Assembly: GCA_002007465.1 (NCBI GenBank)
Contig: LNAC01000685.1
Coordinates: 761,786-825,785, forward strand
DNA: 64,000 nucleotides
From: Ailurus styani
Taxonomy: Eukaryota; Chordata; Mammalia; Carnivora; Ailuridae
Direction: 5' to 3'
Positions 12,390 to 25,160 of this stretch are shown here, piece after piece. The notes under the pieces are model-generated. The model was given only the letters and a program-made list of their open reading frames with translations, searched no databases and was not told where the DNA came from. The number at the start of each line of letters is the position of its first letter. The first letter of the stretch is position 1. A program made the position numbers and the translations under genes.

Positions 12390-12600
12390 GTGTGGAGGAA
12401 GCAGAAAGAGCTTATACTTTAGAGAATCAGAACTACCATCCTAATTCTACCACCTAATATCTGTGATCATACATAATATTGTGATCATACACAAGTTTAG
12501 CATCCCCAAGATTCATTTTCTTCATCTAGCAGAACTGCTGTGATCATTAATGAGATCAAGTGGGTAAAGTTCCTAACCCAGTGCCAGCCATGAAACAGGA
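12390..12600 (+). mobile_element. MIR, sense, diverged
   Basis: The MIR order is kept: 'cagaaagagcttatacttta', 'ctaattctaccacctaat', 'cattttcttcatctagca', then 'gagatcaagtgggtaaag' and 'cagtgccagcc'. A short internal duplication, 'tgtgatcataca', occurs at 12461 and 12479. Confidence 0.6.
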
Positions 12601-12680
12601 AACTGAAAATGGTCACTGCAGTAGATGATTGCAAAAGGAGCCCTAGTTCACCCCTTCCTGTATTAGTCAGCTCTGCCCCT

Positions 12681-12832
12681 TGTATTAGTCAGCTCGGGCT
12701 GTCATAACAAAATACCTTAGATTGGGTGGCTTGAACAAAAGAAAATTTTATCACCATTCTGAAGGTTGTATGTCTGAGATCATGGCCCTTCAACATCTGA
12801 ATTTGAGTGGGGGCACAGTTCAGCCCACAGCA
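12681..12832 (-). mobile_element. MLT1 LTR, minus, internally deleted
   Basis: The left end 'tgtattagtcagctcgggct' plus 'ccttagattgggtggctt', and the right end 'ttcagcccacagca', match the two MLT1 ends in reverse. The middle of about 200 bp is missing. A tandem near-copy of the LTR end sits just before it at 12651-12675. Confidence 0.75.
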
Positions 12833-12839
12833 CCTCGGT

Positions 12840-13318
12840 ACAATGTGACTTTGCATTTCCTCTCATACCCATATTCTAGTCCTCCAACTCCCAAATCTGG
12901 GTGGTCTGAGACTTGAAGTGGCCAAAGCACATGGTAAATGTGATGGAAACCAAATCTGAGCCTTAGCCTCAAGCAGCCCTATGAGCTTCTAGTCACTCTC
13001 CTAGATCCCTGCCAGGCTGCCATATGAATAAGTCTTCAGACTTGCCTGGTGGATGAGAAAGACTTCATGGAGCAAAGCTGAGTCAGCCATTACCCTGGTG
13101 AAGTCTTCAGATTTACACAGCTCAGAGTAAGCCAGCAAACCAACCTTGTTGACCTGCAGCCATCAACAAAGGTGTGAGGAAACCCACCCAAGATCAGTCA
13201 GCCTGGCCCTCAGCAGCGGAACCAAAAAGCTGATCTTCAGACTCTTGAAAAGAAGTTAATGGTTATTATTTTAAGCTACTATGTTTTAAGATTGTTCTAC
13301 AACATCATTGTATAAGTA
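12840..13318 (+). mobile_element. Older MLT1-type LTR, plus
   Basis: The 3' part keeps the MLT1 terminal pattern 'ggttattattttaagctact', then 'gttctacaacatcattgtat'. The upstream portion is diverged and the 5' boundary is approximate. Confidence 0.55.
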
Positions 13319-14339
13319 GATAAAGAAATTGGGGGAAATGACCATAAAGTTTAACTATTTTGTTCAATGTTATTCACCAAAAATCAAAATTAAGACCTCT
13401 TTGTCCCTTTTAACTCCTTTCTCTCCCAGTACTCCAATACAAGTCTAATCAAGCAGCAATCCAAAATGTCCCAGAAACTTGGAGAGAGAGGTCCTGGGGA
13501 TCTCCTGGAATGAATGCACTGTCCATGCCTTCTTCCAGGAGAAAAAAGCCGCATGAAGAGTCCCCCTAATAAAGCTTATGTCCACCCTGACTTCGGGGTT
13601 GGACAACTATCTAGGATCAGTTCTGGGTCAAATCACACAACTGCAATGGTTTCCTGATTCTCTCCAAAGCTGGAAAGGCCTGTGGACACAATGTTGTCCA
13701 CTACTCAGCTTCTGTTCTTAAACTGGCCCTGTACCATCCAGAGGATTTGGCTTCTATTCCACTCCCCAGTCTGTTTCTTCCTCCTGGCGTAGCCAGTAAC
13801 TGCATGTTATGATTGTGTTCTTCACCACTGTATCACAAACAGCTGGTTCATCAAGTGTTTTTTTTTTCTTTTAAGTGCTTTTAAAAACATGGGTTCAGTG
13901 AGAATAAAAACTGGATTAATGCTTTTCCCAGTGAAAAGATCACATTTTACTCTTCCATCTTTTAATTTTTGTTTTTGTAAAAGCCAGTTTAAGTGACAAC
14001 CACAACACATTATTTGTACCTCTCCAAGAGCATGTTACCTTTTTGCATTTTTTATCATTGTCTATCTGTGTGACCTTTGGAATAGTGTCTAATGCTCAAG
14101 TCTTTCTCCATCTCACAGTGCCATAAAATCTTTCCTGAAATAAATTGGATTTAAATACTGAAGCAGTCACAAATGAAAGCTTGTTCCATGCTAAATTGGA
14201 GCCACAGTGTATAAATTTCCTTGGGTCCTAAATAAGGAATAAACTTTAAAAGCTAACTAACTAACCTAAACTAACCTAAAATTTCAAGGCACTACAAACA
14301 GCTTAGAGATCTACTGAAGTGAAAAGAATGGAATAACGC
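13319..14339. other. No gene or named repeat seen
   Basis: The part at 13480-13800 is closer to balanced GC and may be an old LTR, but nothing diagnostic was found. A short aacta/acctaaact repeat lies near 14250-14280. Confidence 0.4.
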
Positions 14340-14800
14340 ATCTGTCAGCTATGTATAATATAAAGTTGTATAACAAAGTGTCCCAAATTCAGGAGGTTAC
14401 AAGACACATTTAGTCCTTGTTCACATGTTTTCAGGTGATCTGGGGTTTGACTGAATTCGGCTGTGCTCAACCATACTCGGATCCGGGCAGTTTGGTCCAG
14501 ATCTGATCTACATGGCTCCCATCCTTCAGGGACCAGTGGCTATTGGAGGCACAGTCTCCTCATGAAAGGAAAGCACAAGAAGTCAAGCTCATCCACAGGG
14601 CACATTAAACTTCTCTGCTTCTTCTTCTGCACATGGATGCAGAAGATCCATGAACACTCCACTGGCCGAAGTACTTCACACAGTCAAGCTCAACATCAAT
14701 GGGGTAGGGAAGTAAACTCTACCCACAGTGGGAATAGCTATAAATGCATAGAGAGTAGGATTTCAGGAAGGAATCAATCATGGGGAGCAGTAATATAACA
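14340..14800. mobile_element. LTR-like old repeat, family unassigned
   Basis: It begins 'ttgtataacaaagtgtccca' with 'aattcaggaggttac', a start shared with old LTR-like repeats, and is of the same general class as the block at 5286-5735. The 111-codon plus frame at 14463-14798 lies inside it and is unrecognised. Confidence 0.35.
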
Positions 14801-16540
14801 CCTGTGGTTGGGAAATGAATGAATGGCAAGCAGAAGTTTTTGGAGCTCACTAGAAGTAAGAACTAGAACTAAAAAGAATCTCAGTTCCAAGATGCTGCTT
14901 CATCATCACTGAATATATATAAGTCCAAGATTTTAGATACATTCAAGGCTATGGTTTACTTGAAAAAAAATATGGCATTATAATTAAATCCCTAGATAGT
15001 ATGTACTTTAGATGGCAATAGAAAATACATTTATACCCCTTTTTCTTCTGTTCGGCTAAATTATGACCACCAAAAAAGCTGCTTAATTTGTAAATGGCAC
15101 CAATAACTGGAAACAGCTTTGATATTAATTTATTATTGAAAGAAAATTTCTGTTCAAGCATGCATTTTCTGTTTAAGAACTGCTCTGAGATCAAAAACAG
15201 TCTTTAGTTCAAGTAAGATGCATTACTGCCTGATATGCCATATAGTATAGATAATCTTGAAAATGTGTAGGAGGTATGAATTTGCAACCACTACAATTCA
15301 AAGTCACAGAAATGTTACACTTCTTTATGTTCTTTAGATCACATTAAATCTAACTTTAAATCTGGAGGGAAATTAAATCTTACTCATTATTAGGAGCTAT
15401 CCCCTAACTCTCCCTTCACCCTGCCTCATTTCCTCCACTCTCACTTGGCAATGCCTTGAACGTACTAGGGATCTTAGGCAGAACAAAAACATTTGCGGAG
15501 TATATGCTGATCTCCAGCACACATTAGTAACCAGTAAATTCTTCATTTTCCAGCTAACATAGTCCCTAAGCCTGACAGCTCTGCAATTTTCCATACACCT
15601 CAGGACAAGAATCTTCATGAGCTGTGGAATTCCATCCACTCCATCCAACCTCCTAAAGGCACCACATAGCTATCACCTCTACCGTGCTGCTGAGCTTTTG
15701 CTTCCCCAAACTGAAATACCTACCTTCTTGGGGGTATCTTGCATAATCTAAAGTTTTAGCTTTTAAAACACAGAACAAAACATTTTCTCCAAGGGATTTG
15801 TTTTTGCTCAAAAACGAAACGTGCAGCTGAGGCAAAGAAACAGAGGGGGGAAAAGAGGTCTACTAACTCCGAAAGGGGACGTGTTGGGTGAGAATACACA
15901 GTGCAAAAATGCTATTGCCGTTCATTTTGTTTGCTTATTTACACAGCAATGGATTCAAAGCACAAATTAATGAATCTATAATTATCCTGTCACTAACCTA
16001 TTTATTTTACTATATTTTATGTCAACTTCAGATTGAAATTAGTTTATGTTCTTCCATTTCTTCCATCCCATATCATTTTATTCAGTGGAACTGTTAACTA
16101 GAAAGCTTTATTAATATAGATACATTCTTTGTTCATTAGTTATAATATACATTTCTATTGTCTATTTCTTTTTCCTCTCAGCAGTTTCAATCTGAAGGTA
16201 GACTTCAGAAATTAATTTTAACAGCTTCTGAGAAACCCCGCACACAGCAAAAACGAGAATGTCAAGATCTCACAAGAGGATACCTCACGGCTTTTTAATT
16301 TCTTTTAGAATAAACTACGGAGGACTAAAAAATGAAAGCACATTTCAATCTTCTTGCAATAACTAGGTTTACAGTAGAGGAAAACTAATTCATTCTGAAA
16401 ACTGCATGCTAATTTTTTTCATTCTAGTCCTTTAATTACTTTAATATGTGAAATGCTGGAAATGTTCTTCAGTCAAAACAAGAGTTAAACTTTTCTCCAA
16501 TACTACCCTATATCAACCACTAATTAAATTTTACATGTAG
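14801..16540. other. No gene or named repeat seen
   Basis: Single-copy, AT-rich. No splice-site-flanked coding block was apparent on either strand. Confidence 0.45.
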
Positions 16541-16915
16541 GATTTATAAGGTACCTGTGTATATCATATAGATGTATGATAGACATATAATATACACATA
16601 TAAGTATATACATACATGTGTATAATATATGATATGCACATGATATACATACACATACACATATACACACTCACACACATACGCATACACATACATACAC
16701 ACACATATACACATAGACACACATATATACACATATATAACATGCCTATACATATATGACATGCCTATACATATATAACATGCCTATAACAATGCCTATA
16801 CATATATAACATGTATATACATATATACCTATAATATATGTATATACAAATATACCTATAATATATGTATATACATATATACATAACATACATATAATGT
16901 ACATATATATGATAC
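16541..16915 (+). repeat. Composite AT/AC-rich minisatellite
   Basis: The left part is irregular (TA/CA)n. From 16740 to about 16827 a 19-bp unit 'acatgcctatacatatata' repeats about five times with one shortened copy. It is followed by two copies of a 27-bp unit, 16828-16854 and 16855-16881, that differ at one base. The minus-strand Tyr/Val-rich frame at 16544-16762 is an artefact of the repeat. Confidence 0.9.
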
Positions 16916-18152
16916 ACAGGTCTCTAAGGTATGTAACAAACTTCAGTTATTATGATCTAAAGCAATATAAGATGTAGTCTTCAGTTACATGAAGAGGGTA
17001 TATACAAACCTAACAGTAACCATCTATCAAAAACCACTAATATGCAAATAAAAAAAGGAAATACAATTATATTACAAAAGAAAAACCAGCAAAAGAGAAA
17101 GGACTAGACAAAATCTTTAAAAACAACCATAAAATAATGAATAAAATGGCAATAAATACATATCGATAATTACTTTGAATGTAAATGAACTAAACATTCC
17201 AGTCAGAAATCATGGGGTGACAGAATGAATAAAAAAAACAAGACCCATCTGTATGCTGCTTACAAGACACTTATTTTAGACCTAAAGACACCTGCAGATT
17301 GACAGTGAGGGGATGGAGAAACATCTATCATGCAAATGGATGTCAAAAGAAAGTCAGAGTAGCAATATTTATATCAGACAAAACAGACTTCAAAGCAGAC
17401 TGTTAACAAGAGACAAAGAATAACACTACAAAAATAAGGGGACAGTCCAACAAGATATAATAATTATAAATATTAATTCACCCTAAACATAGGAGCACCT
17501 AAATACATAAAGCAGTTAATAACATAAAGGAACTAAGTGATAATACAATAATAGTAGGGGACTTTAACACCCCATCGATATCAATGGACAGATCATCTGA
17601 ACATAAAATCAACAAGGAAATAATGGCTTTAAATGACACATTGGAACAGACGGATTTGGCAGATATATTCATAACATCTCATCCTAAAACAGCAGAATAC
17701 ACATTCTTTTCAAGTGGACATGGAGCACAGATCAACTTTTAGCCCATGAAACCAGCCTCAACAAATTCAAGAAGATCAAAGTCATACCATGCATCATGCA
17801 TTTTTTGTAACCACAACACTAGGAAAATAGAAGCCAACCACAAGGAAAAACCTGAAAGACCACAAATACATGGAGGTTAAATAGCATGCTACTCAGCAAT
17901 GAATGGGTCAACAAGGAAGTCAAAGAAATAAAGTACATGGAAACAAATGAAAATGAAAACTGTTCAAAATCTTTGGGATACAGCAAAAGCAGTTCTAAGG
18001 GAAGTTTACAGCAAAACAGGCCTACCTCAAGAAGCCAGAAAAATCTCAAACAACCTAACCTCACACTTAGAGGAGCTAGAAAAAGAAATAAACCCCAAAC
18101 CAGCAGAAGGAAAAATATATATATAAAGATTATAATGGAAATAAGTGATATA

Positions 18153-18343
18153 GGGGCACCTAGGTGGTTCACTTGGTTGAGTGTCTGCCTTTCAGTCAGG
18201 TTGTGATCCCAGGACCCTGGGATCCAGCCCAGCATCCAGCTCCCTGTTCAGGGGGGAGTCTGCTTCTCTCTTCCTCTACCTCACCCCCCACTCATGCTCA
18301 TGCTCACTCGCTCTCTCTACCCCAAATCCTTTGGGGGAAAAAA
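18153..18343 (+). mobile_element. Can-SINE, diverged, nested in L1
   Basis: The head is 'ggggcacctaggtggttcac', the core 'ttgtgatcccaggaccctgg', followed by a CT-rich middle and an A-rich end. Flanks are 'gatata' and 'gatac', a weak TSD. It lies between L1 'aaataagtgata' and 'acagatcaatgaaacc'. Confidence 0.88.
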
Positions 18344-18839
18344 AGGATACAGAAACAAAAAAATACACAAAAAGAACAGATCAATGAAACCATGAACTGA
18401 TTCTTCTTAAAAAAGAATAGACCTCTAGCTAGACTTATCAAGAAAAAAAAAGAAAGCGCTCAAAATCACAACTGAGAAATAACAACCAAAACCACAGAAA
18501 TACAATTATAAGAGACTATGAAAAACTATATGCCAACAAATTGGGACAACCTAGAAGAAATTGATAAATTCCTAGAAATATATAAACTACCAAAACTGAA
18601 ACAGGAAGAAATACAAAATTTGAACATACCAATAACCAACGAAGAAATCAAATCAGTAATCAAACTCCCAAGAAACAAAAGTCTGGACCAGATAGCTTCA
18701 AAGGCCAATTCTACCAAAAATTTGAAGAGTTAGTATCTATTTTTCTTAAACTATTCAAAAAAAAAAGGAAGGAAAACTTCCAAATTCTTCCTGTAAGGCC
18801 AGCATTATCCTGATATCAAAACCGGATAAAGGCACCAAA

Positions 18840-18848
<9 letters not shown>

Positions 18849-18878
<30 letters not shown>
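18849..18878 (+). repeat. (GA)15 microsatellite
   Basis: Fifteen GA units follow a run of 12 A within the L1 ORF2 remnant. Confidence 0.97.
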
Positions 18879-18880
<2 letters not shown>

Positions 18881-21249
18881 TATGCCAATACCCCCAATGA
18901 ACATAGATGCAAAAATCCTCAATAAAATACCAGCAAATCAAATCCCACAATACCTTAAAAAAAGTATTCACCATGATCAAGTGGGATTTATTCCTGGGTT
19001 GCAAAATTGTTTCAGTATTTCCAAACCAATCAACATAATACATTATATCAATAAGAGAAAGGATAAGAACCGTATGATCATTCCAATATATCAAAAAGCA
19101 TCTGACAAAGTACAACACCCATTTATGATAAAAAAAACCCCAACAAAATAGATTTAGAAGGAACATAACTCAACATAATAAAGGACATATATGGAAAACC
19201 CATAGCTAACATCATCCTCAATGGGGAAAAATTGAGAGCTTTTCCCCTAAGACCAGGAATAAGACAAGGATGTCCACTCTCACTACTTCATTCAACATAG
19301 ACTGGAAGTCTTAGCCTCAGCAATTAGACAATAAAAGGAAATAAAGGACATCCAAATTAGTAAGGAAGAAGTAAAATCTTTCACTATTTGCAGAAGATGT
19401 GATACTATACAAAGAAAACCCCAAACACTCCACCAAAAACTGCTAGAACTGCTAAAGGAATTTAATAAAGTTGCAGGATACAAAAATAAATGTACAGAAG
19501 TCTGCATTTCTATACACAATAATGAAGCAACATAAAGAGAAATCAGGAAAACAATCCCATTTACAACTGTACCAAAAATAAGATACTTAGGAAAAAACCT
19601 AACTAAAGAGGTGAAAGAGATGTAGTCTGAAAACCATAAAACACTGATGAGAGAAATTGAAAACACAAAGAAATGTAAAGACATTCCATGCTCATGGATT
19701 GGAAGAACAAACACTGTTTAAATGTCTATACTACCCAAGGCAATTGATACATTTAATGTAATCCCTATCAAAATACCAACAGCATTTCTCACAGAACTAG
19801 GATAAACAATCCTAAAATGTGTATAGAATCACAAAAGACCCCGAATAGCCAAAGCAATCTTGAAAAAGAAAAGCAAAGCTGGGGCATCAAAATCCCAGAC
19901 TTCAACTTATATTACAAAGTTATAGTAATCAAAACAATATGGTACTGGCACAAAAACAGACACATAGATGAATGGAACGGAATAAAAACCCAGAAATAAA
20001 CCCACAACATATGGTCCATTAATCTTTGACAATGCAGGAAAGACTATCCAATGGGAAAAAGACAGTCTCTTCAACAACTGTTGTTGGGGAAACTGGACAG
20101 CAACATGCAAAGGAAAGAAACAGGACCACTTTCTTACATGATACACAAAAATAAATTCAAATGGACGAATGACCTAAATGTGAGACCTGAAACCATAAAA
20201 ATCCTGGAAGAGAACACAGGAAGTAACCTCTCCAACATCAGCTGTAGCACCTATTCTCTACATAGGTCTCCTGAGGCAAGTAGGAAAAAAAAAAAAAGGA
20301 AAAATTAACTTTTGGGACAACATCAAAATAAAAAGCTTCTGCACAGCAAAGGTAACAATCAACAAAACTAAAAGACAACCTACAGAATGGGAGAAGATAT
20401 TTGCAAATGACATTTCCAATAAAGGGTTAGCATCCAAAATAAAGAACTTTTATAACACCCAAAAAACAACCCGATTAAAAATGGGCAGAAGGCATGAACA
20501 GAAATCTCTCCAAAGAGGACAACCAGATGGCCAACAGACACATGAAAAGATGTTTATCATCACTTACCATTGGGGAAAAGTAAATCAAAACCACAATGAG
20601 ATCACCTCAAACCTGTCAGAATGGCTAAAATCAACAACACAGAATGTCGAGGATATGGAGAAAAAGGAACACTCATATAGCATTTGTTGAAATGCAAACT
20701 GGTACAGTCACTCTGGAAAACAGTATGAAGGTTCCTCAAAAAGTTAAAAATAGAATTACCCTGTGATCCAGCATTTACACTAGTGGGTATTTACCCAAAG
20801 AATACAAAAACACTATTTCAAAGGGATACATGCACCACTATGTTTATAGCAGCATTATTTCCAGTAGCCAAGAAATGGAAAAATAAGCAGTATATATACA
20901 CAATGGAATATTATTCAGCCATAAAAAAGAATGAAATCTTGCTATTTGCAATGACATGGATGGAGCCAGAGAGTATAATGCTGAGTGAAATAAGTCAGAA
21001 TGACAAATACCATATGATTCTACTCATGTTTGGAATTTAAGAAACAAAAGGGAAAAAAATAAAAGCAGGAAACACTCGTAAGTGAAAAAACTGACAGTTA
21101 CCAAAGGGGAGGTAGATCAGGGATGGGTTAAAATAGGTGATGTGGTTTAAGGATGTCATGATGAGCACTGAGTGATGTATGGAATTGTCACTATATTGTA
21201 CACCTGATACTAACACTGTTAACTGTAATTAAAACCTAAAAAAAAAAAA

Positions 21250-22369
21250 TGTAGTTCTCATTTCCACATATCCCCCCAAACTAACATGAAAGGTAACTAG
21301 AGTTTGTAAAATTCATTAATTTATTCAACAAGTACTTACGTAGCACCTACTATGTGCCAGGCAAAAAATTTTAAACTATAGGACAAAATCCAGTATGGGA
21401 CAAAAAGCACTATGCAGGTTCACTCTTATTGATTCAAAGACAGTTGAGGTATAAAATAATGTATTTTAACTACTAAAGCCTCACTGCTATATTCACTTCA
21501 AAATATATAATGAAAAACCCTCTCCTCATTTGTATGAACAGTCATTCGGTTATTTCCATACTTTCTTGATTCAATTAAATTTTACTCATTGTAGGGTACT
21601 GTGTTAAGTTCTGGGAATACAATCAAGAACAAGACAGTCATGATCCCTACCTTCACAACGCTTACAGTCTTTAAATTACATGTGAATATAAACCATTAAA
21701 ATATAAATACCAAAACTGACACAACCAACTACTGTATCTCTTTTAAAAATATCCATCATGGAATTTTATATTGGGAATATTTACCCCTTTGAGATTTTTT
21801 TTCCAGAGCCTAATTATGTTTAACCAAACAAATACCATCCAATTAAATTCCACAGCATGGTACCCAGACTTTTTTGCATTAGTTATGTAACCAATTTCAG
21901 TGATTCAATCCCCCAAAAAGTTCCTTTTTGCCAACAAAGCCCAAACTGAATGTTTGATTGGACAGCAGGTTTCTATGCTCATTCAGGACCAAGTTTTCCT
22001 GCATCTTACTCACTTTCTTTAACCTAGGGTGTCAGATGGGGAGGCAAGAACACAGGAGATTGTAGGAGGTTTTCATGGTGCAGTCCTAAAGACCTTATAT
22101 ATGGACTGATCACATTCCTCTCACCACATGCAGTTACATGACCAAATAACTGCAAGGGAGGCTAGGAAATGTAGTCTAAGACAGAGCCCAGGGGAGAGGA
22201 AATTGGTTTTAGTGAGCCCATAGCATTTCTCTGCCACAACTTGTTTCTGGATGCATTTTAGCTATTCCCAGAAAAAAACAAACGTGTCTTCAAAGAATGA
22301 ATATTTGTCCCATACAGGGCTATTAAAAACTAAGACACTACTGTTCTAGCTCTTAATACTTTTTAAAAC
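21250..22369. other. No gene; ancient repeat traces
   Basis: 'tagcacctactatgtgccag' at about 21340 and 'tctgggaatacaatcaagaa' at about 21610 follow the layout of a very old, common mammalian repeat that I cannot name with confidence. Elsewhere nothing is seen. Confidence 0.4.
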
Positions 22370-22600
22370 CTGAGGTAATTTAAATTTACAGAAGAGCTGC
22401 AACGTTAGAGAGTTCTTGTACACTCTGTATCCAGCTTCTCCTAATTTTTAAATCTTACATAACCATAGTTCATTTATAAAACTGAAAAATTAACACTGGC
22501 ACAATACTATTATAGAATTCACCATATGCACTTCATCATATTTTCTACTAATGTCGTTTATCTTTTCCAAATTAATTCCAAGCACTTTAAACTGACATAA
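22370..22600 (+). mobile_element. Old L1M 3'-end fragment
   Basis: 'agaagagctgcaacgttaga', 'ttcttgtacactctgtatcc' and 'aaattaacactggcacaata' are in the order seen in old L1M 3' sequences. It is strongly diverged. Confidence 0.5.

Positions 22601-22602
<2 letters not shown>

Positions 22603-22642
<40 letters not shown>
22603..22642 (+). repeat. (AC)20 microsatellite
   Basis: Uninterrupted AC units end at 'acccccaggg'. Confidence 0.97.
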
Positions 22643-22644
<2 letters not shown>

Positions 22645-22861
22645 CCAGGGTCCATTCCTTAAGTTTTCTAATCCCTAAAGTGAAAGACATTTCTCCATCT
22701 TCATAGGTAATCATTATTCAAAGATCACCAGTTTTTCAAAAGTGAAATCACACATAAACCATAAACATTACCAGGACAATGGCAGTTGTCTTAGGAAAGT
22801 TACTAGCTTAGAGTAGAAATGGTGAAAATGATGCAACGAATTTTTACGGACTTCTGTGTCC

Positions 22862-23005
22862 ACCAAGTATGTTTCATGCAAAGTTCTCTTAATCCTTCCA
22901 GCAGCTATATGAGGAAGATGCCATTTTAACCCTTTTTTCCTGGTAAGGAAACCAAGGCTTTTCAGTCCCGCAGCTTGTGAAGAAAGAACCTGGACTCAAC
23001 TTCAG
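22862..23005 (-). mobile_element. MIR, antisense
   Basis: 'cttaatccttccagcagcta', 'tatgaggaagatgccatttt' and 'aaggaaaccaaggct' are the reverse complement of the central MIR. Confidence 0.65.
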
Positions 23006-23511
23006 TCATTCGTAATCACCAAACTTCTTTGCCTGTGATGTAACAGAATTTAAGAACTTACATTCTTTTCCTTCTGCCTTTAAGTGGGAAACCCTATGGA
23101 AGACTGTCAGCATTGCCAGGAGGAAAGACACCACTTCCCAAATGAGGGTCTTTATACTGACTGTTCAGGCTTTTACAATGGATGCACATCACCTCTTTAG
23201 AGACACCTTCCATGACCACCATATAAAAAAATCACCTCCTGCTTGATCTTTCTCCACATTACTTACCACACGCATAGACATAGATGTATTCACTTCACTT
23301 TTCATAATTAGTCTTTCCAACTAAAGAGCAACCCTGTGGCTAGTTAACTATGTTTCCGTCATTGAGAAATGCAACCAGCATTATTCTAAGTATTCAGTTT
23401 GCTGAATGAGTAAATGAATAAAATTTCGTTTTACAAGACAGTAAAATAAAGATTAAAAAAAAAAGATCTCTTTTAGCAAAGACCTATATCGTCTCAATTC
23501 TCCTAACAATA
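23006..23511. other. No gene or named repeat seen
   Basis: Non-repetitive sequence; nothing recognised before the SINE fragment. Confidence 0.45.
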
Positions 23512-23577
23512 CACGACCCTGAGATCATGACCTGAGCCAAAACCAAGAATTGGATGCTTAACCAACTGTGCCCCCCG
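23512..23577 (-). mobile_element. Can-SINE head fragment, minus
   Basis: Only the tRNA-like head and core remain ('gagatcatgacctgagccaa', then 'gcttaaccaactgtgccccc'). The CT-rich body and tail are gone, so no TSD can be read. Confidence 0.75.
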
Positions 23578-23645
23578 CTCTCCCCGGCACTCCCCAACAA
23601 TTCACTTTTGACCTAAGTTTTATTATTTCTATTTGCATTATGTAA

Positions 23646-24013
23646 TGTTATGGGCTGAACTGTGTTGCCCTCAAAGTGACTATATTTGGAGATAGGCCCT
23701 TTGAGGATGTAATTAAGGTTAAATGAGGTCCTAGGGGTGGAGCCCTAATCTGGTAGGACTGCTATCCTTCTCAGAAGAGAAAGACACCAGAGCTCATTCT
23801 CACTCTCCTCCACTCCCGCAGAGGAAAGGCCATGTAAGGACACAGTGAGGAGGCAGCCATCTGCAAGCAAGGCAGGAAGAGCGTCCCCAGAAACTGAATT
23901 TGCCAGTACCTTGTTCTTAAACTTGAAGGCCTCCAAACTGTGAAAAAATAAATTCTGTCTCTTAAGCCACCCCATCTGTAATTTTGTTGTGGCAGCCCAA
24001 GCTGAGTCAAACA
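23646..24013 (+). mobile_element. MLT1 LTR, plus, full length
   Basis: It starts 'tgttatgggctgaactgtgt' and continues with 'tttggagataggccctttga', 'ggccatgtaaggacacagtg', and a polyadenylation signal region 'gaaaaaataaattctgtctc'. It ends 'gctgagtcaaaca'. The length of 368 bp fits a complete LTR. Antisense frames of about 100 codons here are artefacts. Confidence 0.92.
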
Positions 24014-24800
24014 GATGCAAAAAACAAGCCCAAGAAGGTTTAATAATTCGATCAAATTTCAAAAGCCAGTGAATTGCGGAGCTGGGATTTAAAAATCAAT
24101 TATGTAAAACTCTGAAGGCCAAGATATTTGCATTAAATTCAATTTGGCCTAGTATTAGTGAATGGAGGGGTTATATTTAAATAAAAGAAATGGAAAAGAG
24201 CTTCTTTTCACAAATAAGTTAAATCAACAAGTCTGGAACAGAAAACAGGACAATGCAAGGGACTACTAAAAATGATGAGGAAGAAGAGCATGGCCAATCC
24301 AGGACACTTATGGAGTGCGGTTATAGCAAAGCATTCATCAAAGTACCCATTATGAGGGAAATTCAGGTATATCTATTGATGGGGGGAAAAAAATTAAGGT
24401 TATGTTAATGTTGTGCCTTTATTCCTCATGGTCCAGCATTTACTTTGGATGACAAATTCCTTTCTTCCTCTGTTGTCAAAAGCCAAGTAGAAAGCAAACT
24501 AGACAGAAGAGCAAGAGTGGTGATTCGCAACTTCAGCCTTTCTGGGCTCAGCATTTCTAACCTTCACTCTCATTTTCTGCCTGTGCTTCCTTCTGAGCTT
24601 TACAAACCAGATTTCTCCTGGCAGCCTAGTTTTGAGACCTAACTCCTTGGCATTCCACCTCTAACATTCTCTGCCCAGACCTGAAGGTTAAACCTATGCT
24701 TCCAGCAACAGCTCTTCCTTGAGTCTGTCAGTGGGATGGGCCAAGCTCCTTGCAGAAGTACCATCGGAGATCCATTTTAGAGTAAGTCTATTCCATTAGT
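24014..24800. other. No gene; possible MIR remnant
   Basis: 'gaattgcggagctgggattt' near 24070 fits a short antisense MIR piece. The rest is unassigned. Confidence 0.4.
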
Positions 24801-24992
24801 GCAGTCATTCTCGAAATCATTCCCTGGGCTAGTAACAGCAGCATAACCTGGGAACTTGTTACAGATGCAAACTCTCAGGGCCCACATCTCAGCCCAACTG
24901 CATGAGAAATTCTGGGTGATGAAGCACAGCAATCTGTGTTTTAACAAGCCCCCTAGGTGATTCTGATGCATGCTGAAGTTTGAAAGGACTGA
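24801..24992. mobile_element. MER5-type hAT-Charlie fossil
   Basis: The MER5 order is seen: 'gcagtcattctcgaaatcat', 'aacctgggaacttgttacag', 'tctgtgttttaacaagcccc', 'taggtgattctgatgcatgc'. About 190 bp, near full length. Confidence 0.8.
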
Positions 24993-25059
24993 ATTAGCAT
25001 CTTGCATCTTCTCATTCCTTGCAATGGCTGTTTGTACAATGGATGAAGACTGAGAGAAC

Positions 25060-25150
25060 TTACTGTTTGACAGCTCAGCAACCTAGCTGGTTGCATGACC
25101 CCGGGTTCTTACTCAGCCTCTGTGCTTTTCTATTTTCTCATTTTTCAAAA
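25060..25150 (+). mobile_element. Possible MIR remnant, plus
   Basis: 'ctggttgcatgaccccgggt' followed by 'ttactcagcctctgtgcttt' resembles the MIR 'tgtgtgacc...cctctgtgcct' section. Weak. Confidence 0.35.
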
Positions 25151-25160
25151 TACACCAAAG

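Larger units (their letters stand above)
16985..21249 (+). mobile_element. Carnivore-lineage L1, nearly whole ORF2 plus 3' UTR
   Basis: From about 16985 the sequence follows L1 just upstream of ORF2. The ORF2 start region lies near 17160 ('attactttgaatgtaaatg'), then the endonuclease region with 'caagacccatctgtatgctg', then reverse transcriptase, where the FADD active-site motif reads FAED (19387-19398). An 85-codon intact C-terminal stretch follows at 20783-21040, and a 3' UTR ends in an A run at 21239-21249. Many stops and frameshifts are present, so it is dead. A SINE (18153-18343) and a (GA)15 tract (18849-18878) interrupt it. ORF1 and the 5' UTR are absent. Confidence 0.92.

Noticed and set aside
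16544..16762. Tyr/Val-rich 72-codon frame
   Set aside because: It is translation of a TA/CA-rich minisatellite.
20783..21040. 85-codon plus-strand frame as a host gene
   Set aside because: It is the C-terminal end of L1 ORF2 (segments such as EYYSAIKKNE), inside a dead L1.
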